Source: Verrucomicrobiota bacterium (GTDB lineage Bacteria > Verrucomicrobiota > Verrucomicrobiia > Opitutales > Opitutaceae). Taken from it: a stretch of 5,470 bases of DNA. The DNA lies in the NCBI GenBank assembly GCA_030832235.1, contig JAURJO010000039.1:1-5470 (forward strand), given 5' to 3'. The position numbers were made by a program, and so were the translations under genes. The notes beneath the pieces were generated by a model. That model searched no databases. It worked only from the letters and a program-made list of their open reading frames with translations, and had not been told where the DNA came from. Shown piece after piece: positions 1 through 5,044 of the stretch (its first letter is position 1; each line of letters begins with the position of its first letter).

Positions 1-44
1 ACCACGAATGGACACCAAGGGACACGAATGGCGGCGGCTTGGGT

Positions 45-67
45 GTAGCCGCGGCCGCCCGCCGCGG
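45..67 (+). repeat. REP-like hairpin A (GTAG + 7-bp stem)
   Basis: GTAG at 45-48 is followed directly by the stem CCGCGGC (49-55), loop CGCCC (56-60) and GCCGCGG (61-67), then ATCGTG. A GTAG tetranucleotide at the 5' foot of a GC-rich palindrome is the hallmark of bacterial REP elements recognised by RAYT/TnpA-REP Y1 (HUH) transposases. Related hairpins are at 4841-4863, 4921-4943, 5045-5068 and 5355-5377. That this copy is a RAYT substrate is inference. Confidence 0.75.
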
Positions 68-187
68 ATCGTGCTAAAACCGGGACGGCCGAAGGCGGAT
101 TCGATTGCCCTGCCGACCCACGGCGAGACTTGGGACTCGTCGTTTGAGCCAGCTGCGCAATCCGAGATTTCCTCGGCTCGGTTTATT

Positions 188-240
188 GACCGTGGATTTC
201 GCGGATGGCACGGATAAGCGGGACGATGGCGTGACCGAGG
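188..240 (-). repeat. 53-bp intergenic repeat, copy 1 (partner 4707-4759)
   Basis: The reverse complement of this stretch matches 4707-4759 with 6 differences in 53 bases and no gap. It begins inside the large inverted repeat but runs about 25 bp beyond its inner edge (215). It is therefore a separate module that overlaps the arm, not a continuation of it. It contains the 9-bp triplet at 189-215. There is no sign of coding. Confidence 0.8.
189..215 (-). repeat. Triplet of 9-bp units, copy 1
   Basis: On the minus strand this reads ATCCGTGCC, ATCCGCGAA, ATCCACGGT: three 9-bp units sharing ATCC at the start. The same triplet design is at 4732-4758 and 5207-5233 on the plus strand. The units look like a recurring building block of the intergenic repeats. 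They are not obvious iterons, because no replication gene or AT-rich unwinding region is nearby. Confidence 0.75.
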
Positions 241-343
241 GGAATCCTTCCGGGGAAGCGCGAGCCCGAGGTGCTTGGGTACGGAGCTCCGGACGCCGCT
301 TCCTCGAAGGCGGTTGGGGCGGCCGCGGCGCCCCGGCGGGGCG
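216..343. other. Non-coding stretch between left repeat and bc operon end
   Basis: Beyond the 53-bp repeat that ends at 240, I see no gene, repeat or clear regulatory site here apart from the GC-rich hairpin at 327-345. The stretch is the 3' flank of the minus-strand bc operon. Open frames crossing it are high-GC shadows without recognisable protein features. Confidence 0.6.
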
Positions 344-345
344 TC
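327..345 (-). terminator. GC-rich hairpin overlapping the cytochrome b-c stop codon
   Basis: On the minus strand the stem pairs bases 338-345 with 327-334 around a 3-nt loop (335-337). This gives 8 bp with one wobble, six of the pairs forming CGCCCC/GGGGCG. The stem begins within the stop codon of the preceding gene (344-346). No T-tract follows, so it is not a classical intrinsic terminator. It could still slow RNA polymerase or protect the 3' end of the mRNA. Confidence 0.35.
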
Positions 346-2161
346 ATTTCGCCGCGACGGGCGCCGGCTCGAACCATTCCCCGCGCAACCAGTCGACGAG
401 CAGGCCGAGTTCCGCCGGGGGCAGCACCTTGTCCTCGCCGAAGAGGGGCATGCGGTCGTTGCGGTCGCCGTAGAAGCGCGGGTGCGCCGGGTTGCCGATG
501 AAGTCGAGCAGCCACTGGCGCGAGCCGTAGCCGGTCAGGTCGGGGCCGACGGTCTCGCCCTTGCCGTGGAATACATGGCATTCGGCGCAGTTCATGCGGG
601 TGCCGACCAGCGCCTCCTTGCCCTCGACGATCAGCGCGGTGTCGCGACGGTCGCGATCGCGTTGCGACTTCAGCCCCGCCTCGGCGGAGAGCGCGACGAT
701 GGTCTTCTCGAGCAGTTTGCGATCGTCGGGCGGGAAGCCCGCGACGTCCTCCTGCACGTATTTGACCATCTTGCCGGCCTTGAACTTGGTCGCGCCGAAG
801 TAATGCGGCGTGGCAACCCGGTTGGGATCGAGCAGCCCCGTGAGCCACTCGCGGCTGGCGAAGCCCTTGAGGTCCGCGGCCGACGCCGGGTCCTTGGGCT
901 GGCCGCCGAGGCCGTCATGCCCGTCGAAGCGGTGGCAGCTGGCGCAATGCTTCGCGAACAGCTTCGGGCCCTGGGTGAGCGGGTCGTTGCGCAGGAGGCC
1001 GACGGCGCCGGTGGGCGGGATGCCGGCGGGTGAGCGCGCGAGCTCGATCACGCGCCGGGCCTCGCGTTCCGCGGTGTTCACGGCGATCGCGTGGTCGGGA
1101 TTCGCCCGGTCCTCGGCGATGGCGAGCCAGGTGAGCCAGCCGGCGCCGGCGAGCATCACCCAGAGGAAGCCGACGTTGAAACGGTGGCCGAGCCGCCAGT
1201 TGCCTACGAACGGCATGGCCGCGAGCAGCCCCATCAGCAGGGCGGGGATGACGATCGCGCCCCAGACCTCGGTGCCGCCGGGGAAATACTTCAGGAACTC
1301 GAACAGGAACAGAAAGTACCACTCCGGGCGCGCGGCCGGGAAGGGCTCGGAGGGGTCGGCGGGCGCCCCGAGCTCGGCGCCGCGCGTCCGGATGACGAGG
1401 AACACCACGACGGCGAGCACGGCGAGGCACGCGACGGCGTCGCGCAGCACCTGGTCGGGCCAGAACGCGGCGTCGGGCCGGCGGCGGGGCTCCTTCGGCG
1501 TGAGGCCGTGGCGCCGGAAGAAGTAGATGTGGCCGACGATGAAGAGGATGATCGCGCCGGGGATCACCCCGGCGTGCAGCGCGAAGAAGCGCGTGAGCGT
1601 GTGGTGGCCGTAGTCGGCGCCCCCGACGACGAGTTGCTGCAACTCCGGGCCGATGAACGGCGTGATGGCGACGATGTTGGTGGCGACGCGGGTGGCCCAG
1701 TAGCCCTTCTGGTCCCAGGGAAGCAGGTAACCGGTCAGGGACAGCCCGAGGGTCAGGCACAGCAGGATTATACCCGACCAGAAGTTGAATTCCCGCGGGG
1801 CCTTGTAAGCGCCGTCGATCACCACCTGCATGAGGTGGACGGCGAGGAGCATCGTCATCGCCTGCGCGGTGTAGTGGTGGAGGCCGCGGAGGAACCAGCC
1901 GCCCCACATCTCGTGCTGGATGTAATAGACGCTCTCCCACGCCGTCTGCGAACTCGGGCTGTAGGCGAACCAGAGCGCGATGCCTGTGATGACCTGGATC
2001 GTGAAGCAGAAGACCAGCGTGCTGCCCCACACGTAGCGCCAGCGCGCCCCTCCGGGCACGTTCTCGAAGAGGACCTCGTGGGCCAGCTTCCGGTAACCGG
2101 TGCGTTGATCGAGCCAGTCGAGTGGTTTCACGGGGCGGTCGTCAGACGGGGATCTTTTCAT
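344..2161 (-). CDS. Cytochrome b (b6 + subunit IV) fused to two cytochrome c domains
   Basis: Membrane core of a quinol:cytochrome c oxidoreductase (bc-type complex III), 605 residues. Residues 47-66, 94-115, 127-147 and 193-214 form the four-helix haem-binding part. The probable bis-His ligands are H95/H109 and H196/H211; the 14- and 15-residue spacings are those of b6-type proteins (mitochondrial-type cytochrome b has 14 and 14). Three more membrane segments (about 241-257, 299-316, 331-349) form the subunit-IV part, with PEWY of the quinol-oxidation site at 279-282. The C-terminal third has two c-type haem motifs, CASCH (406-410) and CAECH (525-529), with likely sixth ligands M464 and M571. 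It would take electrons from menaquinol and pass them through the Rieske protein to its own haems c, pumping protons at the cytoplasmic membrane. The ATG lies inside the last codons of the Rieske gene (20-nt overlap), suggesting translational coupling; I see no Shine-Dalgarno sequence. No separate cytochrome c1 gene is present. Function is well supported; redox partners are inferred. Confidence 0.95.
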   Translation of the reverse strand: MKRSPSDDRPVKPLDWLDQRTGYRKLAHEVLFENVPGGARWRYVWGSTLVFCFTIQVITGIALWFAYSPSSQTAWESVYYIQHEMWGGWFLRGLHHYTAQAMTMLLAVHLMQVVIDGAYKAPREFNFWSGIILLCLTLGLSLTGYLLPWDQKGYWATRVATNIVAITPFIGPELQQLVVGGADYGHHTLTRFFALHAGVIPGAIILFIVGHIYFFRRHGLTPKEPRRRPDAAFWPDQVLRDAVACLAVLAVVVFLVIRTRGAELGAPADPSEPFPAARPEWYFLFLFEFLKYFPGGTEVWGAIVIPALLMGLLAAMPFVGNWRLGHRFNVGFLWVMLAGAGWLTWLAIAEDRANPDHAIAVNTAEREARRVIELARSPAGIPPTGAVGLLRNDPLTQGPKLFAKHCASCHRFDGHDGLGGQPKDPASAADLKGFASREWLTGLLDPNRVATPHYFGATKFKAGKMVKYVQEDVAGFPPDDRKLLEKTIVALSAEAGLKSQRDRDRRDTALIVEGKEALVGTRMNCAECHVFHGKGETVGPDLTGYGSRQWLLDFIGNPAHPRFYGDRNDRMPLFGEDKVLPPAELGLLVDWLRGEWFEPAPVAAK

Positions 2162-2687
2162 GCACGCCGGCGCGGAAGTTCCGGAACTTCACCCACACCT
2201 CGGTGCCGTTGCGCACCTCGGTCTCGAGCGTGTCGAGCGGACGCGGGCTCGGGCTCTTCGGGTCGAGCACCTTACCGTCGAGGGCGAAACTGCTGTTGTG
2301 GCACGGGCAGTGGTAGTTGTTCCGCGCACTCTTGAAATCGACGAAACAACCCGCGTGCGGGCAGGCGACGTTGAGGGCGCGGACCGCGCCGCCCGCGACC
2401 CGCTGGAGGTAGACGGCGCCGACGGGCACGTCGGGCGTGCGGTTCCACGCGTCGACGCGGGTCGCCAGCACGGGAAATTTCCGCGGTTCGCCGCTCTCCG
2501 GGACCGCCGCGAGGTTCGCGACGAAGACGGCGCCGCCATCGGCGGACTTGCGGCGCAGCGGGTCGAGGAGGACGAGGAGGCCCGAGGCGGCCGGGATGAC
2601 GACGGTGATTCCGCCGATGACGGTGGCGGCGGCCTTGGCGAGAAAGTTTCGCCGGTCGGGGGCGGGAGGTGTCGGGTGGTGTTCCAT
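2142..2687 (-). CDS. Rieske iron-sulfur protein of a bc-type complex
   Basis: 181 residues, the usual size for a bacterial Rieske subunit. The N-terminus has a twin-arginine motif (DRRNFLAK, residues 11-18) and a hydrophobic stretch (about 19-41) that would serve as Tat signal and membrane anchor. The [2Fe-2S] cluster boxes are CPHAGC (109-114) and CPCHNS (127-132). By family rules C109, H111, C127 and H130 bind the cluster, and C114-C129 form the stabilising disulfide. A PSPRPL segment (146-151) matches the conserved proline-rich loop. The protein carries electrons from quinol to cytochrome c on the outer face of the membrane and is the first gene of the operon with the cytochrome b-c fusion. 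Oddities: Asn131 where Gly is usual, and Phe134 where high-potential Rieske proteins have Tyr. The start at 2685-2687 places the Tat motif correctly. An in-frame ATG at 2870 would run into the divergent gene and adds a low-quality 61-residue leader. No clear Shine-Dalgarno sequence. Confidence 0.95.
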   Translation of the reverse strand: MEHHPTPPAPDRRNFLAKAAATVIGGITVVIPAASGLLVLLDPLRRKSADGGAVFVANLAAVPESGEPRKFPVLATRVDAWNRTPDVPVGAVYLQRVAGGAVRALNVACPHAGCFVDFKSARNNYHCPCHNSSFALDGKVLDPKSPSPRPLDTLETEVRNGTEVWVKFRNFRAGVHEKIPV

Positions 2688-2819
2688 CGGCGGGGGCGGG
2701 CCGGCCACGGCGCGGCACGGGCGCGCGATAAACCGGCGGTTCGGCGAAAAAGTAAATTCGAAATCCGGCCGGCGCGGGAGCGACTCGTCAAAAGGGTGGA
2801 ATGGCGGTACGTTCCGCGC
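2688..2819. promoter_or_regulatory. Divergent intergenic region between bc operon and DUF2007 gene
   Basis: This 132-nt gap separates two divergent starts and must hold promoters for both directions. An AT-rich island (about 2743-2764) stands out from the GC-rich surroundings. For the minus strand, TTTACT (2751-2756) and TTTATC (2727-2732) are separated by 18 nt and would give a leader of roughly 30-35 nt. Each matches the sigma-70 consensus at only 4 of 6 positions, so this is a weak candidate. I cannot name a promoter for the plus strand. Confidence 0.4.
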
Positions 2820-3041
2820 ATGACCACCGTCACCACCTGCTCCAATCCCGCCGAGGCCGAGCTGCTGCACACGCTGCTGACGGACCGCGGCATCCAGGCC
2901 TTCGTGCTCGACGACGCCTTTGGCGGGGCGATCCGCCTGCAGGTCGCCGACGAGCAGGCGGAGGAGGCGCGCCGCCTGCTCGAGGAAGTGGCGCAGGCTT
3001 CGTCCGAGGAAGACGCGGAGGAGCCGGAGCAGCCCGCCTGA
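2820..3041 (+). CDS. Small DUF2007-type protein
   Basis: 73 residues. The first 60 fit the DUF2007 pattern (annotated in Pfam as a putative signal-transducing protein): a strand (TTVTTC), a helix with NPAEAELLHTLLTDRGI (9-25), the strand AFVLDD (27-32), then IRLQVADEQAEEARRLLEE (38-56), in which a second strand leads into a helix. The tail (57-73) is acidic and probably disordered, rich in Glu, Ser and Pro. There is no signal peptide or membrane segment, so it should be cytoplasmic. The function of the family is not known to me beyond a PII-like small alpha/beta fold, and I do not assign a role. The ATG at 2820 fits the usual start of the domain; upstream in-frame codons lack domain sequence. 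There is no good ribosome binding site within 12 nt. It is divergent from the Rieske gene and 70 nt upstream of the next gene. Confidence 0.75.
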   Translation: MTTVTTCSNPAEAELLHTLLTDRGIQAFVLDDAFGGAIRLQVADEQAEEARRLLEEVAQASSEEDAEEPEQPA

Positions 3042-3111
3042 GCCGGGGCGTCGGCCGGCCTTACCTGCGAAACCGCTCGACGCTGTCCGTCCCCGGCTTC
3101 AGCCACATGCC

Positions 3112-3801
3112 ATGAGCGTCCTCAAGGCCCTGCGGCAGCGCGTCGCGCCGGAACTCAATTTCCTCCTGACCGACGACCCGGCGGAGCGCGAAGGCGCGAT
3201 CGACTGCGGCTGGCGTCCGCATCTCCACGCGTACCATGCCTTTCTCGTCGCCCGGATGTTCGGTGCGGCCGCGGAGCTCCGCACCGGCGACATCGCCGTG
3301 ATCTCCGGCGCGCTGCCGCCGATCACCACGCTCGACCGCGAGCCAAAGCACGCCTGGTGCGCCGTCGGGGGCGTCACGCCGGTGGATCTCGCGATGACGC
3401 TCGCGCGTTTCCCGCAGGCCCCGCAGCTGCGCTCGCCGGTGACCGGCGAGGGTCCGAACGGAGACTGGCAGGTGCGTCATTCCGAGGATGAGTCGATCCT
3501 CGACCAGAACATCGAGGGCGCCAACGAGCTGCTCTACATCGCGCGAGGACCGGCGCGCGACGATGCGACCCGGTTGCTCGATGAGCCGAGCAGCTTCATC
3601 CCGGCCGCGGAGGAGCCCGAGGGGTGGGTGGCACGCCACGGGGCGGGCGTCCACGCCGCGATTGCGCTGCACTGTTTCCGTTGCGCGGGCAGCGGCGGTC
3701 GCAGCGTGCGCAACCAGGCCTCGCGGGACGAAGCGGTCGCCGCGATCGTCGCGCGGCATCCCGATGCCCGCGCGGAAATTCTCCGCTTGATCGCGGTTTG
3801 A
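3112..3801 (+). CDS. Uncharacterised protein, possible transglutaminase-like fold
   Basis: 229 residues; I do not recognise the family with certainty. There is no signal peptide, and the short hydrophobic stretches are not long enough for membrane segments. The middle part shows a pattern seen in transglutaminase-like/papain-like enzymes: a Cys at the start of a helix (DCGW, C32, then HAYHAFLVARMFG), a His in the sequence KHAW (H80), and an Asp about 12 residues later (TPVDL, D92). Spacing and the 'HAW' context resemble the Cys-His-Asp core of the transglutaminase-like superfamily, including the short bacterial forms. The C-terminal third is different: GWVARHGAGVHAAIALHCFRC (171-191) contains a CxxC, followed by a charged helical end. 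ATG 3112 is the first plausible in-frame start after the preceding gene; another ATG at 3107 is out of frame. Its 21-nt distance to the SRAP gene suggests co-transcription. The coding call is strong; the fold assignment is a hypothesis. Confidence 0.82.
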   Translation: MSVLKALRQRVAPELNFLLTDDPAEREGAIDCGWRPHLHAYHAFLVARMFGAAAELRTGDIAVISGALPPITTLDREPKHAWCAVGGVTPVDLAMTLARFPQAPQLRSPVTGEGPNGDWQVRHSEDESILDQNIEGANELLYIARGPARDDATRLLDEPSSFIPAAEEPEGWVARHGAGVHAAIALHCFRCAGSGGRSVRNQASRDEAVAAIVARHPDARAEILRLIAV

Positions 3802-3822
3802 GCGCGGACCGGCGCCGAGACC

Positions 3823-4548
3823 ATGTGCGGACGCTACGTCCTGAAGCGGGCCGATCTGGAGGCCTTGCTGCGGAAACTCGGCGTGCGCGACCCCCGCGAG
3901 TTCGCGGACCGTTTCAATATCGCCCCGACGACGGTGGTGCCGGCCCTGCGGCGCCGCCGCGACGCGGAGGCGCCCGAAGTGTCCGCGTTGCAATGGGGCC
4001 TCGCGCCGCTCCGCGCGAGTGAGGCGGGTGCCGCGCGCCTCGCCAACGCCCGCGCGGAGGGAGTTGCGACGCGGCCGACGTTTCGCGACGCCTTTCGTCA
4101 CCGCCGCTGCGTCGTGCCGGCGAGCGGTTTCTACGAGTGGCGCACGATCGGCGGGCGCAAGTTCCCCTGGTATTTCACCCGCCGCGACGGCGCACCGCTG
4201 CTTTTCGCCGGCATCTGGGAGAATCCGCCCTCGTCCGGCGATGCCGGACCGGGAACGTTCGCGCTGATCACGACCACGCCCAATGCGCTCGTCGCGGAGG
4301 TGCACGATCGGATGCCCGTGATCCTGCCCGAGGAGAATCTTGCGCCCTGGTTGGATCCCGAGCCGGGGATACCGGAAAAGCTCCAGCCGCTGCTCGCGCC
4401 GTTGCCGGCTGAACTCATGGCGGCATGGCCCGTTTCACCGCGCATGAACAACGTGCGGTACGAGTCCCCGGATTGCGTCGAGGCGGTGCCGCCACCCAGG
4501 CCGGCCGGCGAGAATCCCGACGATCAGCTTTCGTTGGGTTTAGCCTGA
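3823..4548 (+). CDS. SRAP-domain protein (YedK/HMCES family)
   Basis: 241 residues, slightly longer than E. coli YedK (222). All family landmarks are present: MCGRY at the N-terminus, where Cys2 becomes the N-terminal catalytic residue after Met removal; FNIAPT (31-36); QWGL (57-60); NAR (75-77, Asn75 and Arg77); GFYEW (102-106, Glu105); and HDRMP (161-165, His161). In this family Cys2 forms a thiazolidine crosslink with an abasic site in single-stranded DNA, shielding it from cleavage during replication. The C-terminal 25 residues are proline-rich and end in LSLGL, probably flexible. The start is fixed by the need for Cys at position 2. A short purine run (GAGA, 3817-3820) ends just before the ATG, too close for a good ribosome binding site. 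It lies 21 nt after the preceding gene and is followed by the repeat island. SRAP genes in bacteria are often near SOS or mobile genes; nothing like that is visible here. Confidence 0.95.
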   Translation: MCGRYVLKRADLEALLRKLGVRDPREFADRFNIAPTTVVPALRRRRDAEAPEVSALQWGLAPLRASEAGAARLANARAEGVATRPTFRDAFRHRRCVVPASGFYEWRTIGGRKFPWYFTRRDGAPLLFAGIWENPPSSGDAGPGTFALITTTPNALVAEVHDRMPVILPEENLAPWLDPEPGIPEKLQPLLAPLPAELMAAWPVSPRMNNVRYESPDCVEAVPPPRPAGENPDDQLSLGLA

Positions 4549-4552
4549 AGCG

Positions 4553-4571
4553 ATTCCGCCGAGAGCGGAGT
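4553..4571 (+). terminator. Hairpin five bases after the SRAP stop
   Basis: ATTCCGC (4553-4559) pairs with GCGGAGT (4565-4571) around a 5-nt loop, giving 7 bp including one T-G wobble. It begins just after the stop codon of the last plus-strand gene, where a terminator is expected. No T-run follows (the next bases are CCCACC), so it may only stabilise the mRNA end or assist a factor-dependent stop. Confidence 0.35.
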
Positions 4572-4587
4572 CCCACCACAGAGGAAC

Positions 4588-4611
4588 GTAGACACCGGGA
4601 AGGCGCCGGTG
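4588..4611 (+). repeat. Possible divergent GTAG hairpin E
   Basis: GTAG (4588-4591) is followed, after one A, by CACCGG (4593-4598), a 7-nt loop and CCGGTG (4606-4611), a perfect 6-bp stem. Loop and stem do not match the other hairpins, and the base between GTAG and the stem is extra. It may be a second REP type or chance in GC-rich DNA. Confidence 0.35.
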
Positions 4612-4706
4612 GCGTACCCGCTCGCTCGTCCTCGAGCCCACCTGCTCCGTGTCTCCGTGACTCGGTATTACGATACTTTGAAATCGGCGTTTATCGCTCA
4701 GCTTTC

Positions 4707-4759
4707 CCTCGGCCACGCCATCGTCTCGTTTATCCGCGCCATCCGCGAAATCCGCGGTT
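4707..4759 (+). repeat. 53-bp intergenic repeat, copy 2 (partner 188-240)
   Basis: It matches the reverse complement of 188-240 with 6 differences in 53 positions. Here it is not attached to the 215-bp inverted repeat, which shows that the module exists independently. It includes the 9-bp triplet at 4732-4758. Confidence 0.8.
4732..4758 (+). repeat. Triplet of 9-bp units, copy 2
   Basis: It reads ATCCGCGCC, ATCCGCGAA, ATCCGCGGT. Compared with copy 1 (189-215, minus strand), only two positions differ, and the order of the three unit types is the same. The unit order is thus conserved, not just the 9-bp period. Confidence 0.75.
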
Positions 4760-4767
4760 CAAATTCG

Positions 4768-4817
4768 CTGCCTTCGAAAAAACCTTCCTCCTTCGCCCAG
4801 CCTTTGGAGGACAAGTC
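4768..4817 (+). repeat. Direct repeat, copy 1 (partner 4961-5009)
   Basis: The stretch starts CTGCCTTC and ends GGAGGACAAGTC. It aligns with 4961-5009 with one single-base gap and scattered substitutions. Inside, TCCTCC and GGAGGA are complementary and could pair across a 14-nt loop. On the minus strand it follows hairpin D (4841-4863) downstream; copy 2 has the same position relative to hairpin C. Confidence 0.7.
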
Positions 4818-4840
4818 AGTCGTCACGGTTTCTACATAGT

Positions 4841-4863
4841 CCGCGGCGAACGGCCGCGGCCAC
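4841..4863 (-). repeat. REP-like hairpin D (GTGG + 7-bp stem)
   Basis: On the minus strand GTGG (4863-4860) is followed by CCGCGGC, loop CGTTC and GCCGCGG, then ACTATG. The stem is the same as in hairpin A but the loop differs in its pyrimidines. The foot tetranucleotide has one change from GTAG, so this copy may be decaying or of a sub-type. Together with hairpin B (plus strand, 57 nt away) it forms a head-to-head pair. Confidence 0.65.
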
Positions 4864-4920
4864 ACGGGACGTCTTTCGTCCGGAAAACCGGCCCGAAGTT
4901 CGTCATGAAACGCGTGCGAT

Positions 4921-4943
4921 GTAGCCGAGGGCGCCTCCCTCGG
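4921..4943 (+). repeat. REP-like hairpin B (GTAG + 7-bp stem)
   Basis: GTAG (4921-4924) is followed by CCGAGGG (4925-4931), loop CGCCT (4932-4936) and CCCTCGG (4937-4943), then ATCGTC. Compared with hairpin A, stem positions 4 and 7 have changed together with their partners, so pairing is kept. After the hairpin, 4944-4958 still resembles 68-82 of hairpin A (ATCGT, then an AAAA run). It forms a tail-to-tail pair with hairpin C. Confidence 0.75.
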
Positions 4944-4960
4944 ATCGTCGGAAAATCCTC

Positions 4961-5009
4961 CTGCCTTCACAAAGCCTTCCTCATCCGCCGGGCCAAGGGA
5001 GGACAGGTC
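4961..5009 (+). repeat. Direct repeat, copy 2 (partner 4768-4817)
   Basis: It starts CTGCCTTC and ends GGAGGACAGGTC, aligned to copy 1 with one single-base gap. It lies in the spacer between hairpins B and C. The minus-strand order hairpin then repeat is the same for C with this copy and for D with copy 1. A larger unit of hairpin plus this module therefore seems to have been duplicated. Confidence 0.7.
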
Positions 5010-5044
5010 GGAGGACGAGACGGCCGTGCGTATTCCGGCATCGT

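Larger units (their letters stand above)
1..215 (+). repeat. Left arm of 215-bp inverted repeat
   Basis: This block matches the reverse complement of 5207-5421 base for base without gaps (paired coordinates sum to 5422). I count 16 mismatches in 215 positions; the outer 105 positions are identical and all differences fall in the inner 110. It holds, in order: a decamer leader (1-31), a GTAG-prefixed hairpin (45-67), the stretch after the hairpin, and a triplet of 9-bp units (189-215). It begins at the first base of the window, so its outer edge may lie outside. It sits downstream of the cytochrome bc operon, whose stop is at 344-346. No open frame in it resembles a protein. Its function is unknown; it looks like a composite REP/BIME-type intergenic element rather than an insertion sequence end. 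Confidence 0.93.

Noticed and set aside
1091..2335. Long plus-strand open frame (414 codons) opposite the cytochrome and Rieske genes
   Set aside because: Its composition (Glu, Asp, Arg, Gly, Ala runs) is that of an antisense shadow in GC-rich DNA, and the opposite strand encodes unmistakable cytochrome b, c and Rieske motifs.
2688..2870. Upstream start for the Rieske gene at 2870
   Set aside because: It would overlap the divergent DUF2007 gene and put 61 unlikely residues ahead of the Tat motif, which must be close to the N-terminus.
3042..3059. Small hairpin (GCCGG/CCGGC, 8-nt loop) after the DUF2007 stop as a terminator
   Set aside because: The stem has only 5 bp and no T-run follows; such stems arise often by chance in this base composition.
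3061..4305. Long minus-strand open frame (414 codons) opposite the unknown gene and the SRAP gene
   Set aside because: It lies antisense to a complete SRAP domain with all catalytic residues, and its own translation is Arg-rich and shows no domain.
4663..4690. AT-rich patch with TATTAC and GATACT as a promoter
   Set aside because: No matching -35 box and no gene downstream on either strand that it could serve.
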